NCBI RefSeq assembly: GCF_001029435.1
Contig: NZ_LDOV01000010.1
Coordinates: 310,001 to 374,000 of the forward strand
Reading direction: 5' to 3'
DNA from: Photobacterium aphoticum
Lineage (GTDB): Bacteria; Pseudomonadota; Gammaproteobacteria; Enterobacterales; Vibrionaceae
Length of the DNA: 64,000 nucleotides
Every line of letters begins with the position of its first letter. The stretch's first letter is position 1. Below are positions 1 through 8,802 of this stretch, in pieces. The notes under the pieces are model-generated. The model saw only the letters and a program-made list of their open reading frames with translations, was not told where the DNA came from and did not search any database. A program made the translations under genes and the position numbers.

Positions 1-384
1 GTCTTTGACCAACTGCTGGTAAATCGCTTGGAGTGTGTTTAGACGAGGGAGTAAAGCGGCCGGATCACTGCTGTCGTGTTGTGGAACGGCAATCACCGTT
101 GGGCGCACGTTAACGGTGTGCGGGAACACTTTAACCGTATCAATGGATTGCTTCAGCAAGGTGATACATTGCTCATCAGAGATTTCACGATACAAGTTGC
201 CGCCAGCATGGAGGTGACAAATGGGCGGGCCATTAACAAGACTCGTGCCAGCTTCAAACAGCTCAACGTGAATGCCCAATTCCGCTAATTGTAGCGCCAT
301 CGTGGAGCCTGCAATACCACCGCCTATAATGCCAACGCGAAGAGAATGCGGGGAGGTAGGTGCAGAAATGCTGTATTCATTCAT
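1..384 (-). CDS. FAD-dependent oxidoreductase, N-terminal part (cut by window edge)
   Basis: Reading the minus strand from an ATG at 384 gives 128 uninterrupted codons that run off position 1, so only the N-terminus is present. Residues 17-27 read VGIIGGGIAGS, the glycine-rich dinucleotide-binding loop of FAD-dependent oxidoreductases, and an acidic residue (LFEAG) follows at the end of the second beta strand as expected for FAD ribose binding. A 16-residue leader precedes the fold. The gene is divergent from the response regulator at 635. Substrate cannot be told from this fragment; dehydrogenases and oxidases of the DAO/MQO type are all possible. Confidence 0.75.
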   Translation of the reverse strand, partial: MNEYSISAPTSPHSLRVGIIGGGIAGSTMALQLAELGIHVELFEAGTSLVNGPPICHLHAGGNLYREISDEQCITLLKQSIDTVKVFPHTVNVRPTVIAVPQHDSSDPAALLPRLNTLQAIYQQLVKD

Positions 385-634
385 AAGTTGTGTCAGTGAG
401 TCATTAAACAGTGGTATCGAATACGTTGATTTTACTGGCACAGGATCACAATGCAACTTGAAAAAAAACGGAGGGACGGCATATTCTTCAAGACCGTCAA
501 GCATGTTGCTGATACTATACGGTAAAAGCAAAAAATGATGCGTTTTCAAGATATTGTCCATCCAACTTATATCTGGCCGGTCCATGATATTTGTGGAGCA
601 GCGTCTTTAGGCAACGCACACAGTGAGAGAGTCC
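385..634. other. Divergent intergenic region
   Basis: About 250 bases between the minus-strand oxidoreductase and the plus-strand receiver protein. It must hold both promoters. It is A-rich around 460-540. I see no convincing sigma-70 boxes or operator that I would defend. Confidence 0.4.
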
Positions 635-1639
635 ATGTCTACCGCCATTTTGATTTGTGATGATTCTGCGTTAGCCCGTAAGCAGATGGCGAGAGCTTTA
701 CCATCATCCATTTCCCCTGAAATCACCTTTGCTGAGAATGGGGTACAAGCCCTGCAACATCTTCAGCACGCCCATTTTGATCTTCTGTTTTTAGATCTCA
801 CCATGCCAGAAATGGATGGTTATCAAACGCTTGAATCGATGCAGCAGCAAGGCATTGCGGTGAAAACCATTGTTGTTTCCGGGGATATTCAGCCGCAAGC
901 ACAAGCACGCGTTAAAGCCCTGGGGGCCATTGAGTTTCTAAAAAAGCCAATTGATAAAGCCGTACTGCATCAATTGCTGAAAACGCTGATTTCGCCTCAG
1001 CCCCTGTCGTTGGATAGCGTTGTGACGCGCCCCTCAACGCCGGTATTGCGCCGTCGTGACGTGTATCAGGAAGTGGCGAATGTGGCGATTGGTCGTGCCG
1101 CCGACTCATTAGCGCGTCATTTTAATGTATTTGTACATTTGCCCTTGCCTAATGTGAATATTTTTGAGGTCAGTGAACTGCATATGACCATGCGTCACTT
1201 GGCCAGCAACAGCAACATGTCGGGGATCTGCCAAGGTTTCAATGGTGAGGGGATTGCAGGCGAAGCGCTGGTACTGCTCAGTGATTCCAGTGTGGCAGAT
1301 CTGATCAAGCTGATGAATTACCCGGTAATAGATGGGGTCGATACCGAATTAGAGTTGTTGATGGATGTCAGTAACATTTTGGTGGGCTCTTTCCTCAAAG
1401 GCCTCGGGCAGCAAGCGGAAGTGAAGTTTTTCCAAAGTTATCCTGTTGTACTGGGGCAGCATATGTCGATTGATCACATGATTGAAAAGACAGAGAGCAA
1501 CTGGCGACGCACCATGACGTTTGAGGTGAGCTATAGCATTGAAGGGACGGCGATCAAGTGTGATTTACTGCTGATGTTTGTGGATGAGTCATTCCCATTG
1601 TTAGATAACAAGTTGTCATATTTGATGGATGAGGAGTAA
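635..1639 (+). CDS. Response regulator with CheC/CheX-like phosphatase domain
   Basis: 334 aa. Residues about 4-120 form a receiver domain: an acidic pair in ILICDDSAL, the phosphoacceptor Asp in LLFLDLTMPEMDGY, and the KKP lysine near residue 107. After a linker, about 155-330 form a CheC/CheX-type domain. Its first helix reads ELELLMDVSNILVGSF, close to the D/S-x3-E-x2-N phosphatase signature but with Glu and Asp exchanged. CheC/CheX proteins dephosphorylate CheY-P, so the protein probably couples a phosphorelay to signal termination. A GTG lies 12 bases upstream, but ATG at 635 has a GAGAGAG ribosome site just before it, so I start there. It is four bases upstream of, and surely cotranscribed with, the PAS protein. 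Confidence 0.8.
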   Translation: MSTAILICDDSALARKQMARALPSSISPEITFAENGVQALQHLQHAHFDLLFLDLTMPEMDGYQTLESMQQQGIAVKTIVVSGDIQPQAQARVKALGAIEFLKKPIDKAVLHQLLKTLISPQPLSLDSVVTRPSTPVLRRRDVYQEVANVAIGRAADSLARHFNVFVHLPLPNVNIFEVSELHMTMRHLASNSNMSGICQGFNGEGIAGEALVLLSDSSVADLIKLMNYPVIDGVDTELELLMDVSNILVGSFLKGLGQQAEVKFFQSYPVVLGQHMSIDHMIEKTESNWRRTMTFEVSYSIEGTAIKCDLLLMFVDESFPLLDNKLSYLMDEE

Positions 1640-1643
1640 TCAC

Positions 1644-2075
1644 ATGCTGTCATTACCTGCAGAATTTGAACAATTCCACTGGATGGTGGATATGGTACAA
1701 CACGTCGATGTTGGCCTGGTGGTGATCGATCGTGATTATACCGTGCATGTGTGGAATGGCTTTATGACACACCACAGTGGTAAACAAGCGCATGAAGCGA
1801 TCGGTAAAAACCTGTTTGAGTTGTTTCCTGAAATTCCCCAAGATTGGTTTGCGCTGAAAGTGAAGCCAGTATTTGATTTGGGATGCAGAGGGTTTGTGAC
1901 CTGGCGTCAACGGCCATATTTGTTTAAATGCCGTAACGTACGTCCGATTACACAGCAAGCACCGTTCATGTATCAGAATGTGACGTTGAATCCGATGACC
2001 TCACCACGAGGGGATATTGATTACCTCTTTTTGGCCATTGAAGATGCCTCTGCAGAAGTCCTCGTCATGCAATGA
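1644..2075 (+). CDS. PAS-domain protein
   Basis: 143 aa, essentially a single PAS domain: MVQHVDVGLVVIDRDYTVHVWN is the typical first strand and turn (residues about 11-32), followed by the GKNLFELFP motif common in PAS folds. There is no kinase, cyclase or output domain, so it acts through a partner. I chose ATG 1644 because GAGGAG at about 1632-1637 lies at normal distance; this ribosome site overlaps the stop codon of the receiver gene, implying translational coupling. The two genes probably form a sensor/receiver pair. A strong terminator follows at 2114. Confidence 0.8.
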   Translation: MLSLPAEFEQFHWMVDMVQHVDVGLVVIDRDYTVHVWNGFMTHHSGKQAHEAIGKNLFELFPEIPQDWFALKVKPVFDLGCRGFVTWRQRPYLFKCRNVRPITQQAPFMYQNVTLNPMTSPRGDIDYLFLAIEDASAEVLVMQ

Positions 2076-2113
2076 AGTTGGTCTGACAAATTAAATTAAT
2101 GAAATTCAACATA

Positions 2114-2141
2114 AAAGCCTGCTGATCAGCAGGCTTTTTTT
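2114..2141 (+). terminator. Rho-independent terminator
   Basis: AAAGCCTGCTGA/TCAGCAGGCTTT is a 12-bp perfect stem followed by a run of T. It ends the receiver-PAS operon. Confidence 0.9.
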
Positions 2142-2393
2142 GTATGCAAAATGAAAATTTGTCATTTGACTTTATTTTGACGTTTACGTTCTGAAAAATA
2201 AGGAATATTCAGAATAGTTGAACACTCCATATGCAATTAAGTGCTACCAGTTGGGGTTGATGTCACTTTTTTGTCGTGTATCATGTGCCAAATATGTGAT
2301 TTACGTCATCTTTATCCAATAAATTGACGCAAAAAAATCATGTTGTTCTAAAAATGAATCGGTAGTGGTAAAAAAAAGTAGGGATATACAATT
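2142..2393 (+). promoter_or_regulatory. AT-rich leader and promoter region of the OmpA-like gene
   Basis: About 250 bases of AT-rich DNA upstream of the porin gene, with a purine-rich AGGGATATACAATT ribosome-site region right before ATG 2394. A promoter must lie here, but I cannot pick one confidently. Confidence 0.35.
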
Positions 2394-3380
2394 ATGAAAA
2401 AAATCTTCAAGATCCTGCCGCTTGCACTGTTGATTTCTGGTGCTGTACAAGCCGGTACTGAAAATCCGTGGTACGTGGGTGCGCGCGTAGGGGGAACGAG
2501 CTTTGATAACGTCGATGGCGAGTTGAAGGGCAAAGATCTGGATAAGGACGATTGGGGCGGCGGTCTGTTTGTCGGCTACAACGTTAATTCATGGTTTGGC
2601 CTTGAAGCTGGCTACACCTACCTGGGCCAAGCTGACTATCTTAATGACGGCTTTGAAGTGCAAGGTATCGACCTAGTCGGTAAGTTCACATATGAAGTGT
2701 TACCACAGTTTGATATTTACGCGAAAGCAGGTGGTTTTGTCTACGATGCTGATAACAGCGTAACGAATAACGATGAATCAGGTATTGCGCCGACAGCGGG
2801 TGTGGGTGCGGAATACTTCTTTAATGATGATTTATCAGCACGCATTGAGTACCAATACTACAACCAAATTGGTGACACTCAGCAACCAGGTGAAAGTGAT
2901 GTACACTTCTACGGTCTGAGCTTGGTTTACCATTGGGGTGCACCAGCACCGATGCCTGTTGTGGAAGCGCCAGAGCCAACGCCAGAGCCTGAACCTCAGC
3001 CACAACCAGAAATCATCACCATTGAAGCGGTTGGTGCTATCCTACCGTTTGCCTTCGACAGTAATAAGCTGACACAAGAAGACATTAACTTACTGCAACC
3101 TGTTGTGAAGCAGCTGCAAGCTTACCCAGATACGAAACTGTACGTTGTCGGTCATACTGATAGTCGTGGTTCTGTTGAATACAACCAGAAGTTGTCTGAA
3201 GAACGTGCATCTGTGGTTGCGGGCTACGTTGCGAAGCAGGTTGGTATTGCTGAAAGCCGTATCGTGGTACAGGGACGCGGTGAACTTGAGCCTGTTGCTT
3301 CTAACGATACAGAGCAAGGTCGCGCTCAAAACCGTCGTGTAGAAGTGTTTGTACCAAGCTTTGAAGTGACTAAACTCTAA
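2394..3380 (+). CDS. OmpA-family outer-membrane protein
   Basis: 328 aa. Residues 1-20 are a signal peptide ending ...SGAVQAG. About 25-180 alternate short aromatic strands (WYVGARVGG, WFGLEAGYTYLG, ARIEYQYY, HFYGLSLVYHW) typical of the eight-stranded OmpA barrel. A proline/glutamate-rich hinge follows (PEPTPEPEPQPQPE, about 190-210). The C-terminal 115 residues are a peptidoglycan-binding OmpA-C domain with VVGHTDSRGS and RAQNRRVEV, which hold the Asp and Arg that bind diaminopimelate. Such proteins anchor the outer membrane to the wall. It stands alone between terminators. Several OmpA paralogues are usual in Vibrionaceae, so I do not assign ompA strictly. Confidence 0.92.
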   Translation: MKKIFKILPLALLISGAVQAGTENPWYVGARVGGTSFDNVDGELKGKDLDKDDWGGGLFVGYNVNSWFGLEAGYTYLGQADYLNDGFEVQGIDLVGKFTYEVLPQFDIYAKAGGFVYDADNSVTNNDESGIAPTAGVGAEYFFNDDLSARIEYQYYNQIGDTQQPGESDVHFYGLSLVYHWGAPAPMPVVEAPEPTPEPEPQPQPEIITIEAVGAILPFAFDSNKLTQEDINLLQPVVKQLQAYPDTKLYVVGHTDSRGSVEYNQKLSEERASVVAGYVAKQVGIAESRIVVQGRGELEPVASNDTEQGRAQNRRVEVFVPSFEVTKL

Positions 3381-3412
3381 GACGCTTGCAAACAAAGTCG
3401 CATGACAAATAA

Positions 3413-3446
3413 AAAATCCAGCACCGAGGTGCTGGATTTTTTTTAT
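3413..3446. terminator. Bidirectional terminator between ompA-like gene and sstT
   Basis: AAAATCCAGCACC-GA-GGTGCTGGATTTT with an A-run on its left and T-run on its right. It serves both convergent genes. Confidence 0.9.
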
Positions 3447-3499
3447 ATGTTTTTTGTGATGTTGTGATGTTGTGTTGTTGCTTTGGCTATCTCTGTAGC

Positions 3500-4765
3500 T
3501 TAAGCCGTGTGTACATCTGCGTCATTGATAGCGGCTTTATTTGCCGCTGGCATCTTTGCTTCAGCGGCCTTACAGGCTGCAGCAGTAAAGATAACGTCAG
3601 TTGAACTGTTTAGTGCCGTTTCAGCAGAGTCTTGAATCACACCGATGATGAAGCCAACCGCAACCACTTGCATCGCCACTTCGTTCGGGATACCGAACAG
3701 GCTAGACGCCAATGGGATCAGTAGTAGAGAACCACCGGCTACACCTGATGCACCACAAGCAGATACCGCAGCCACAACACTCAGCAAAATAGCTGTTGCC
3801 ATATCGACTTCAATACCCATGGTGTGTACCGCTGCCAACGTCAGTACTGTAATGGTGATCGCAGCACCCGCCATGTTGATGGTCGCACCCAGTGGGATAG
3901 ACACAGAATACGTATCTTCATGCAGATCCAAGTCTTTACATAACTGCATGTTCACCGGAATGTTTGCTGCAGAACTACGGGTAAAGAACGCTGTAATACC
4001 ACTTTCACGGATACAGCGTAGTACCAGTGGGTATGGATTTTCTTTGGTTTTCACGTACACGATGATTGGGTTAACCACAAAGGCAATGATGGCCATTGAG
4101 CCTAGCAGTACCGCCAATAGGTGTGCGTAACCCACCAGGGCATCAAAACCGGTTGCCGCAAAGGTGTTTGATACCAAGCCGAAGATACCGATAGGTGCCA
4201 GGCGGATCACAAAGCGAACAATCAGCGTGATACCGTTCGACATGTCATGGAACACTTGTTTTGTAGCATCACTGGCTTGGTGAAGCGCAAAACCTAATGC
4301 AATGGCCCAGGCCAAAATACCGATGAAGTTACCGTTCATCAACGCGTGAACAGGGTTATCCACGATTTGGAAAAGTAGGGTATTAAGGACTTCACTGATC
4401 CCTTCTGGTGGCGCAGCGTTAGTTGCACCGGTTACCAGAGTCAGAGTGGTAGGGAAAAGAAAACTCATCGTAACAGCGGTGAATGAAGCCATCAATGTAC
4501 CAAATAGGTACAGCACAATGATTGGTTTCATATTGGTATGCGTGCCTTTTTTCTGATTGGCGATCGAAGATGCGACCAGAATGAAGACAAGGATGGGTGC
4601 GACAGCTTTCAGCGCACTAACAAAGAGGTTACCAAGGAACCCGACTTTGATGGCCGAAGCGGGGGATAGCATTGCAAGAAGGACACCAGCGATAATACCA
4701 ATGAGTATCTGTATCACGAGGCTACCATTTGCAACCCGGGCTAAGAACGGTTGTGATTGATTCAT
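3500..4765 (-). CDS. sstT: Serine/threonine:Na+ symporter SstT
   Basis: 421 aa, a dicarboxylate/amino acid:cation (DAACS) symporter with about eight to nine hydrophobic segments and the re-entrant, serine-rich and NMAGAA-type motifs of the family ([36 protein letters not shown]). The start ([20 protein letters not shown]) and the length match SstT, which imports L-serine and L-threonine with sodium. Start at 4765 is the only sensible ATG. It is monocistronic: bidirectional terminator downstream and a 220-base leader upstream. Confidence 0.93.
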   Translation of the reverse strand: MNQSQPFLARVANGSLVIQILIGIIAGVLLAMLSPASAIKVGFLGNLFVSALKAVAPILVFILVASSIANQKKGTHTNMKPIIVLYLFGTLMASFTAVTMSFLFPTTLTLVTGATNAAPPEGISEVLNTLLFQIVDNPVHALMNGNFIGILAWAIALGFALHQASDATKQVFHDMSNGITLIVRFVIRLAPIGIFGLVSNTFAATGFDALVGYAHLLAVLLGSMAIIAFVVNPIIVYVKTKENPYPLVLRCIRESGITAFFTRSSAANIPVNMQLCKDLDLHEDTYSVSIPLGATINMAGAAITITVLTLAAVHTMGIEVDMATAILLSVVAAVSACGASGVAGGSLLLIPLASSLFGIPNEVAMQVVAVGFIIGVIQDSAETALNSSTDVIFTAAACKAAEAKMPAANKAAINDADVHTA

Positions 4766-4990
4766 GTTACATCCTGCATATTTTATTAATTATGTGTCGA
4801 AGCATTAAATTTTGCTTTCGTCACATTTTGTAACAGGAATTTCGGCATATTTCCACTATTGATTTAATGAACTTTTAGGAAACTTTTTATTTACATCTTA
4901 TGTCGCTAAAAACGGAACCTATTGCTGTAACAGAGAAATAGCAGGAATATTTGTTAATGAAGGCGTGTTTTGGCAGAAAATGTTGTTAAA
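4766..4990 (-). promoter_or_regulatory. sstT upstream region
   Basis: AT-rich, gene-free stretch upstream of sstT. It should contain the sstT promoter, but no box or operator stands out. Confidence 0.35.
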
Positions 4991-5020
4991 AAAGCCCGCA
5001 TCAAGCGGGCTTGTTTTTTA
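4984..5020. terminator. Terminator of the Bat operon
   Basis: AAGCCCGC-ATCAA-GCGGGCTT; on the minus strand it is followed by TTTTT. It lies 28 bases after the last gene of the operon and has a T-rich side on both strands. Confidence 0.9.
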
Positions 5021-5039
5021 TCGTAACCATATAAAATGC

Positions 5040-6746
5040 TTATGGAATCATCGGTTCCAAGGCACTTTTTTGCTTGTTATCCGTGTTGAGATCACGTTTT
5101 TTGAGGGATTGTAAGCACGTTTTTAATGCGTTTAATTCCTCTTTATTGATAGTTTTCTTATCCGATGAGTATCGAGCTTTCATCTGATTTTCGACAAGAG
5201 TTCGGATATTTTCGCTATCAGGGTGGGAAGGGTTTTGTTTGATCCACTGCTGAAAATACGTCTGCAGTAAAATAGCCTGATCGTTCTCGACGGCATTGAT
5301 CATCCCCTGAAGTGGGTCTGTGTCTGGTAACACTCGCATGGTTGGCGTCGCATGCTGTGCTAAGGCATGAGTCAGTGCAATGCGCTGAGTGCGTTCGCGC
5401 CACCATAATGCGGCAAAGCTTGCGGCTAGCAGTGCGAAAATACCACTGATCCAAGGCCAAATGCCGTGGGAGACTGGTGCGACTTCAGCAGCAGGAGCCA
5501 CAGGTGCTGTGATGGCCGGTGTTGCCTGCGTTTGTGGCGCGACAACCAGTGAGGCATTGGCTTCACCCGGTTGAATATCTAAAGTCAAGCCGTCCACTTT
5601 CGTGGTTTGTTGTTTGGCCGTATTGGTATTCCACCAGTTAATCGACAATGCCGGTAAGGTTAATTTGCCTTCTGCGCGTGGAATGATCACTTGTTTAAGT
5701 GTCATGGTCGTGTAGTCGTCAACACTGCCATATTCTGGTTTTTCATCGTACACACGTACCGAAGACGGGTAGGTGAGGGTAATGTTCGGCATACTGCTTT
5801 GCTCTGCATTTTTGATGCGCAGTGTCAGGATGCGAGTGATCGGCTCGCCGACCTTCAAGCTTGAGGTTGTCGGTTCCCATTCTTGATCCAGTTGTAAATC
5901 TTCGGTTGGCAACCACAGCCCTTTGTAGTCGGCCGGTTTGCCTTTCACCATCAGAGTTTGATCGTCAGTTTGTTCTTCAAACGGAATACGTAATGTCGAA
6001 CCAAATCCACGGTTGCCTTTCACTAAGGTGCCGTTGAACGTTGCACCACGCAGCAAGATTTTCCCTGCTTTGCTTGGTGTGATTTGGTAATCACGGGTAA
6101 TGATCAAGTAGCGACGGCCGTTGATCACGCTTTCGAATTGACGATCATCGCCTACCTGTTTGACGTTCAAGCCATCACCAGAAGGGCCTTGTAGTGAGGC
6201 ATCACTCATTTGCTCACCAATGCGCAGTCTGACGGTGTAGCGTAAGGTTTCCCCAATGTAGGCCGACTCTTTATCTAATGTCGCAGATAGCGCGATATTC
6301 GGTTTTGTGTCGACCGCAGCGCCGTTAGTGGCCGTTTTCAACACCTTAATGGTGATGGGATCCGTCTGCGTGGCACCAATCTTAAAACTCGGGATAGTAA
6401 AATCACCGACGGCTTTGGCGGCAAGTGCAACTGTCCACGTGGTATTACGGCTTACCACCCCGTTGATGAAGTTCTGGCCACTGCTGACCTGTGGTGATCC
6501 ATAGTTAAAGTGATCGCCCAATACGGAGAGATCCAGCGCATTGGTATTGACGTTGTCGTCGATACTGACCTGCAATTGAAAGACCTCATTGACGCCAACA
6601 ATGTTTTTCGACACGGTGGCGACGGCTTGAGCGGCCTGACTCGCCGCAGAAAAAAGCAATAGCATGCATGCAATGAGGGCCACAACAGGGGAGCCCCAGC
6701 GAGAGCATGTCGCTTGTGATGATGGGAATGTATTTAGTCGTGTCAT
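5040..6746 (-). CDS. batD: BatD-like (oxygen tolerance) protein
   Basis: 568 aa from ATG 6746. The N-terminus carries a basic segment and signal peptide (SPVVALIACMLLLFSAASQA), followed by periplasmic beta-rich domains of the BatD type, and one transmembrane helix near residue 430 (ISGIFALLAASFAALWW) with a cytoplasmic helical tail ending in lysine-rich sequence. An in-frame ATG 72 bases upstream would add 24 residues lying inside the upstream gene; the start at 6746, seven bases after that gene stops, gives a proper signal peptide. BatD proteins work with vWA proteins BatA/BatB at the inner membrane, probably in envelope stress or folding; the exact role is unknown. Confidence 0.88.
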   Translation of the reverse strand: MTRLNTFPSSQATCSRWGSPVVALIACMLLLFSAASQAAQAVATVSKNIVGVNEVFQLQVSIDDNVNTNALDLSVLGDHFNYGSPQVSSGQNFINGVVSRNTTWTVALAAKAVGDFTIPSFKIGATQTDPITIKVLKTATNGAAVDTKPNIALSATLDKESAYIGETLRYTVRLRIGEQMSDASLQGPSGDGLNVKQVGDDRQFESVINGRRYLIITRDYQITPSKAGKILLRGATFNGTLVKGNRGFGSTLRIPFEEQTDDQTLMVKGKPADYKGLWLPTEDLQLDQEWEPTTSSLKVGEPITRILTLRIKNAEQSSMPNITLTYPSSVRVYDEKPEYGSVDDYTTMTLKQVIIPRAEGKLTLPALSINWWNTNTAKQQTTKVDGLTLDIQPGEANASLVVAPQTQATPAITAPVAPAAEVAPVSHGIWPWISGIFALLAASFAALWWRERTQRIALTHALAQHATPTMRVLPDTDPLQGMINAVENDQAILLQTYFQQWIKQNPSHPDSENIRTLVENQMKARYSSDKKTINKEELNALKTCLQSLKKRDLNTDNKQKSALEPMIP

Positions 6747-6753
6747 TGTCTGA

Positions 6754-8802
6754 TTACCATGAATTCTCTGTGTCCTGAGGGGCATCTTTTTGTCGTGCCT
6801 GCAGAATAATCTGGGCACGGATCAACTCCGCCGTATCATTGGGTACTTGCTCAAGTTTTTTCAAAACGGGATCACTGGCTGACGCGTTACTGTTACCGTC
6901 ACCGCCTTCAGCCGCCGCAGAGGCATTCGCTTTATTCTCGTCACCTTTCTCGTTGTCGGACATTTTGGTCACGGAAGTGTGTGATGATTGGTCACTTTCT
7001 TCCTGTTTTTGTCCGTCTTTTTGTCCGGATTGTGAAGATGCGTGTTGTGGCTGTTTCATCGCATCATCCGTCCCTGATTGAGATTGCTGATCGCTCTTTC
7101 CTTTATCAGCATGTTGTGGGTTAGCGCCTGAAGGCTGCTGTTGCCCTTGTTGCTGTCCTTTTTGATTGTGGGACTGCTGCTGTTGTGAACCTTGCTCACC
7201 TTGAGGATCGTTATTGCTTTGAGATCCCGGGTGCTGCTGAGATTGTCCCGATGAGGATTGACCGTTTTGGTTTTGTCCTTGCTGGTTCTGGCTCTGTTGA
7301 TTTTGTCCTTGTTGATTCTGTGATTGCTGGTCCTGTCCCTGTTGCGGGTTTTGGGACGACTTATCGCCTTGCTGTTGTTGCTGGTTTTGGCCGGCGTTAT
7401 TTTGATTCTGCTGATTCTGCTGATTCTGCTGATTCTGCTGATTCTGCTGATTCTGCTGTTCTTGCTGCTTTTTCGCCGCTTCAACAACGCTGAGGTTCTT
7501 CTGGGCGTCTTTGTGTTCAGGTTGAGCATCCAGCACAGAGCGATAGGACTTTTCTGCTTCCTCTAATTGGCCGCTTTGGGCATACGCATTCCCCAAGTTA
7601 TAGCGAGATTGCGCATCCTTCAGAGGCTTTAAGGTTTCGATAGCCTGTTCATAGTCACCCGCTTTGTATTCGGCCGCACCTTTCCAGGTAGGGGAGGTAA
7701 AGTGCTTAGCTGCTTCTGCAAATTCCCCTTTTTCGTAGAGTTCAAACCCCACGGTATCGTCATTGCTGAAGGGTTTTTTCCAATCGGCCGCATGCGCCAT
7801 ATCGACCGGCATTACCGTGATAAGTAGCGCTAACACAATGCCACGTTTAAAGCCAAACAGTGCCAATACCACAATGGGTAGCAGTAACCAGAAGCCGTTG
7901 TTAATGCGCTCTTCCAGTGTCTTCTTCTTATCCTTTTCAGCATCTGTGCTCGATTTGCTGGTGGCAGCAACAATTTGGTCAACATCACTGTTTGTGCCTT
8001 GCGCCAATTGCAAGATGCCCCCCGTTGATTGCGTCAACGGCAGCAAGTTGTCGATATCCAATTTGTCGACCACCGTGTTACCTTGCGGATCGGTGAGCAA
8101 GTTGCCTTCAGGCAGACGAATTGGCGCGCCCTGAGGTGTGCCGACCGCCAAAATAGAGACGCGGTATTCCGTGTTGGCTAATTCCGCTTGGCTTTTGGCT
8201 AATTCTTCATCATTGAGCCCATCGGTGATCAGGATAATGTCACCTTTTAGGTGACCGGCTTGTTTCAGCAAGTGAATAGCTTCTTGAATCCCGGCTGCGG
8301 CATTACTGCCTTGGAACGGCATAATTTCCGGTGATAGGGATGGGATAAGGTTCGCCAGTGTTTTGCTGTCTTCTGTTAATGGACTGATGGTGTAGCCATC
8401 AGCCGCATACGCGACCAATCCTGTGCTGCCTTCTTTCCAGCCCGGTAGCATATCCATTGCTTTAAAGCGCGCTTGAGTAAGGCGGTTAGGCGTCACGTCG
8501 GTCGCATACATCGACCGTGACATGTCCATTACCAGTACACGGGCATTGGATAGGCTATAAGCGGGTAGTGTGGTTTTTTGCCAACTTGGGCCAGCGAGGG
8601 CGATCACCATGCATAACCACAATACACTCAATCCAGGCAGGAAACGCTGGGTTTTCTGGCTGTGTTGAAAACCCAGTTTTGCCGCCAAATGGGGGGCGAT
8701 AAGCCCTTGTTTGTGCTGACCCCGTCGTAGCCAAGGTAAGAATATGGCGAGCGGCAATAGCGCAAACAGCCACGCAGGGTAGAGAAATGTGAAACTAGCC
8801 AT
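6754..8802 (-). CDS. batB: BatB-like vWA protein with TPR and Gln-rich tail
   Basis: 682 aa. Two N-terminal membrane segments (residues about 5-25 and 55-75) are followed by a von Willebrand A domain with a MIDAS motif (DMSRSM), then another membrane segment near 315-340. About 350-460 hold tetratricopeptide repeats (QSRYNLGNAYAQSGQLEEAEKSY). About 465-640 is a disordered Gln/Asn/Ser/Gly tract, including six copies of QQN encoded by a 9-bp tandem repeat. It is thus a BatB-BatC type fusion. The start overlaps the BatA stop by eight bases, so the two are translationally coupled. The metal-binding vWA domain is expected to face the periplasm. Confidence 0.88.
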   Translation of the reverse strand: MASFTFLYPAWLFALLPLAIFLPWLRRGQHKQGLIAPHLAAKLGFQHSQKTQRFLPGLSVLWLCMVIALAGPSWQKTTLPAYSLSNARVLVMDMSRSMYATDVTPNRLTQARFKAMDMLPGWKEGSTGLVAYAADGYTISPLTEDSKTLANLIPSLSPEIMPFQGSNAAAGIQEAIHLLKQAGHLKGDIILITDGLNDEELAKSQAELANTEYRVSILAVGTPQGAPIRLPEGNLLTDPQGNTVVDKLDIDNLLPLTQSTGGILQLAQGTNSDVDQIVAATSKSSTDAEKDKKKTLEERINNGFWLLLPIVVLALFGFKRGIVLALLITVMPVDMAHAADWKKPFSNDDTVGFELYEKGEFAEAAKHFTSPTWKGAAEYKAGDYEQAIETLKPLKDAQSRYNLGNAYAQSGQLEEAEKSYRSVLDAQPEHKDAQKNLSVVEAAKKQQEQQNQQNQQNQQNQQNQQNQNNAGQNQQQQQGDKSSQNPQQGQDQQSQNQQGQNQQSQNQQGQNQNGQSSSGQSQQHPGSQSNNDPQGEQGSQQQQSHNQKGQQQGQQQPSGANPQHADKGKSDQQSQSGTDDAMKQPQHASSQSGQKDGQKQEESDQSSHTSVTKMSDNEKGDENKANASAAAEGGDGNSNASASDPVLKKLEQVPNDTAELIRAQIILQARQKDAPQDTENSW
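7405..7458. repeat. Six-copy 9-bp tandem repeat inside batB
   Basis: ATTCTGCTG is repeated six times without change; read on the minus strand it codes Gln-Gln-Asn. Unit length is a multiple of three, so slippage would change tail length without breaking the frame. Confidence 0.95.

Noticed and set aside
7056-7529. 157-codon minus frame and several plus frames across the batB repeat
   Set aside because: Frame shadows of a repetitive coding region; encode Ile/Ser/Arg or Leu/Ile runs.
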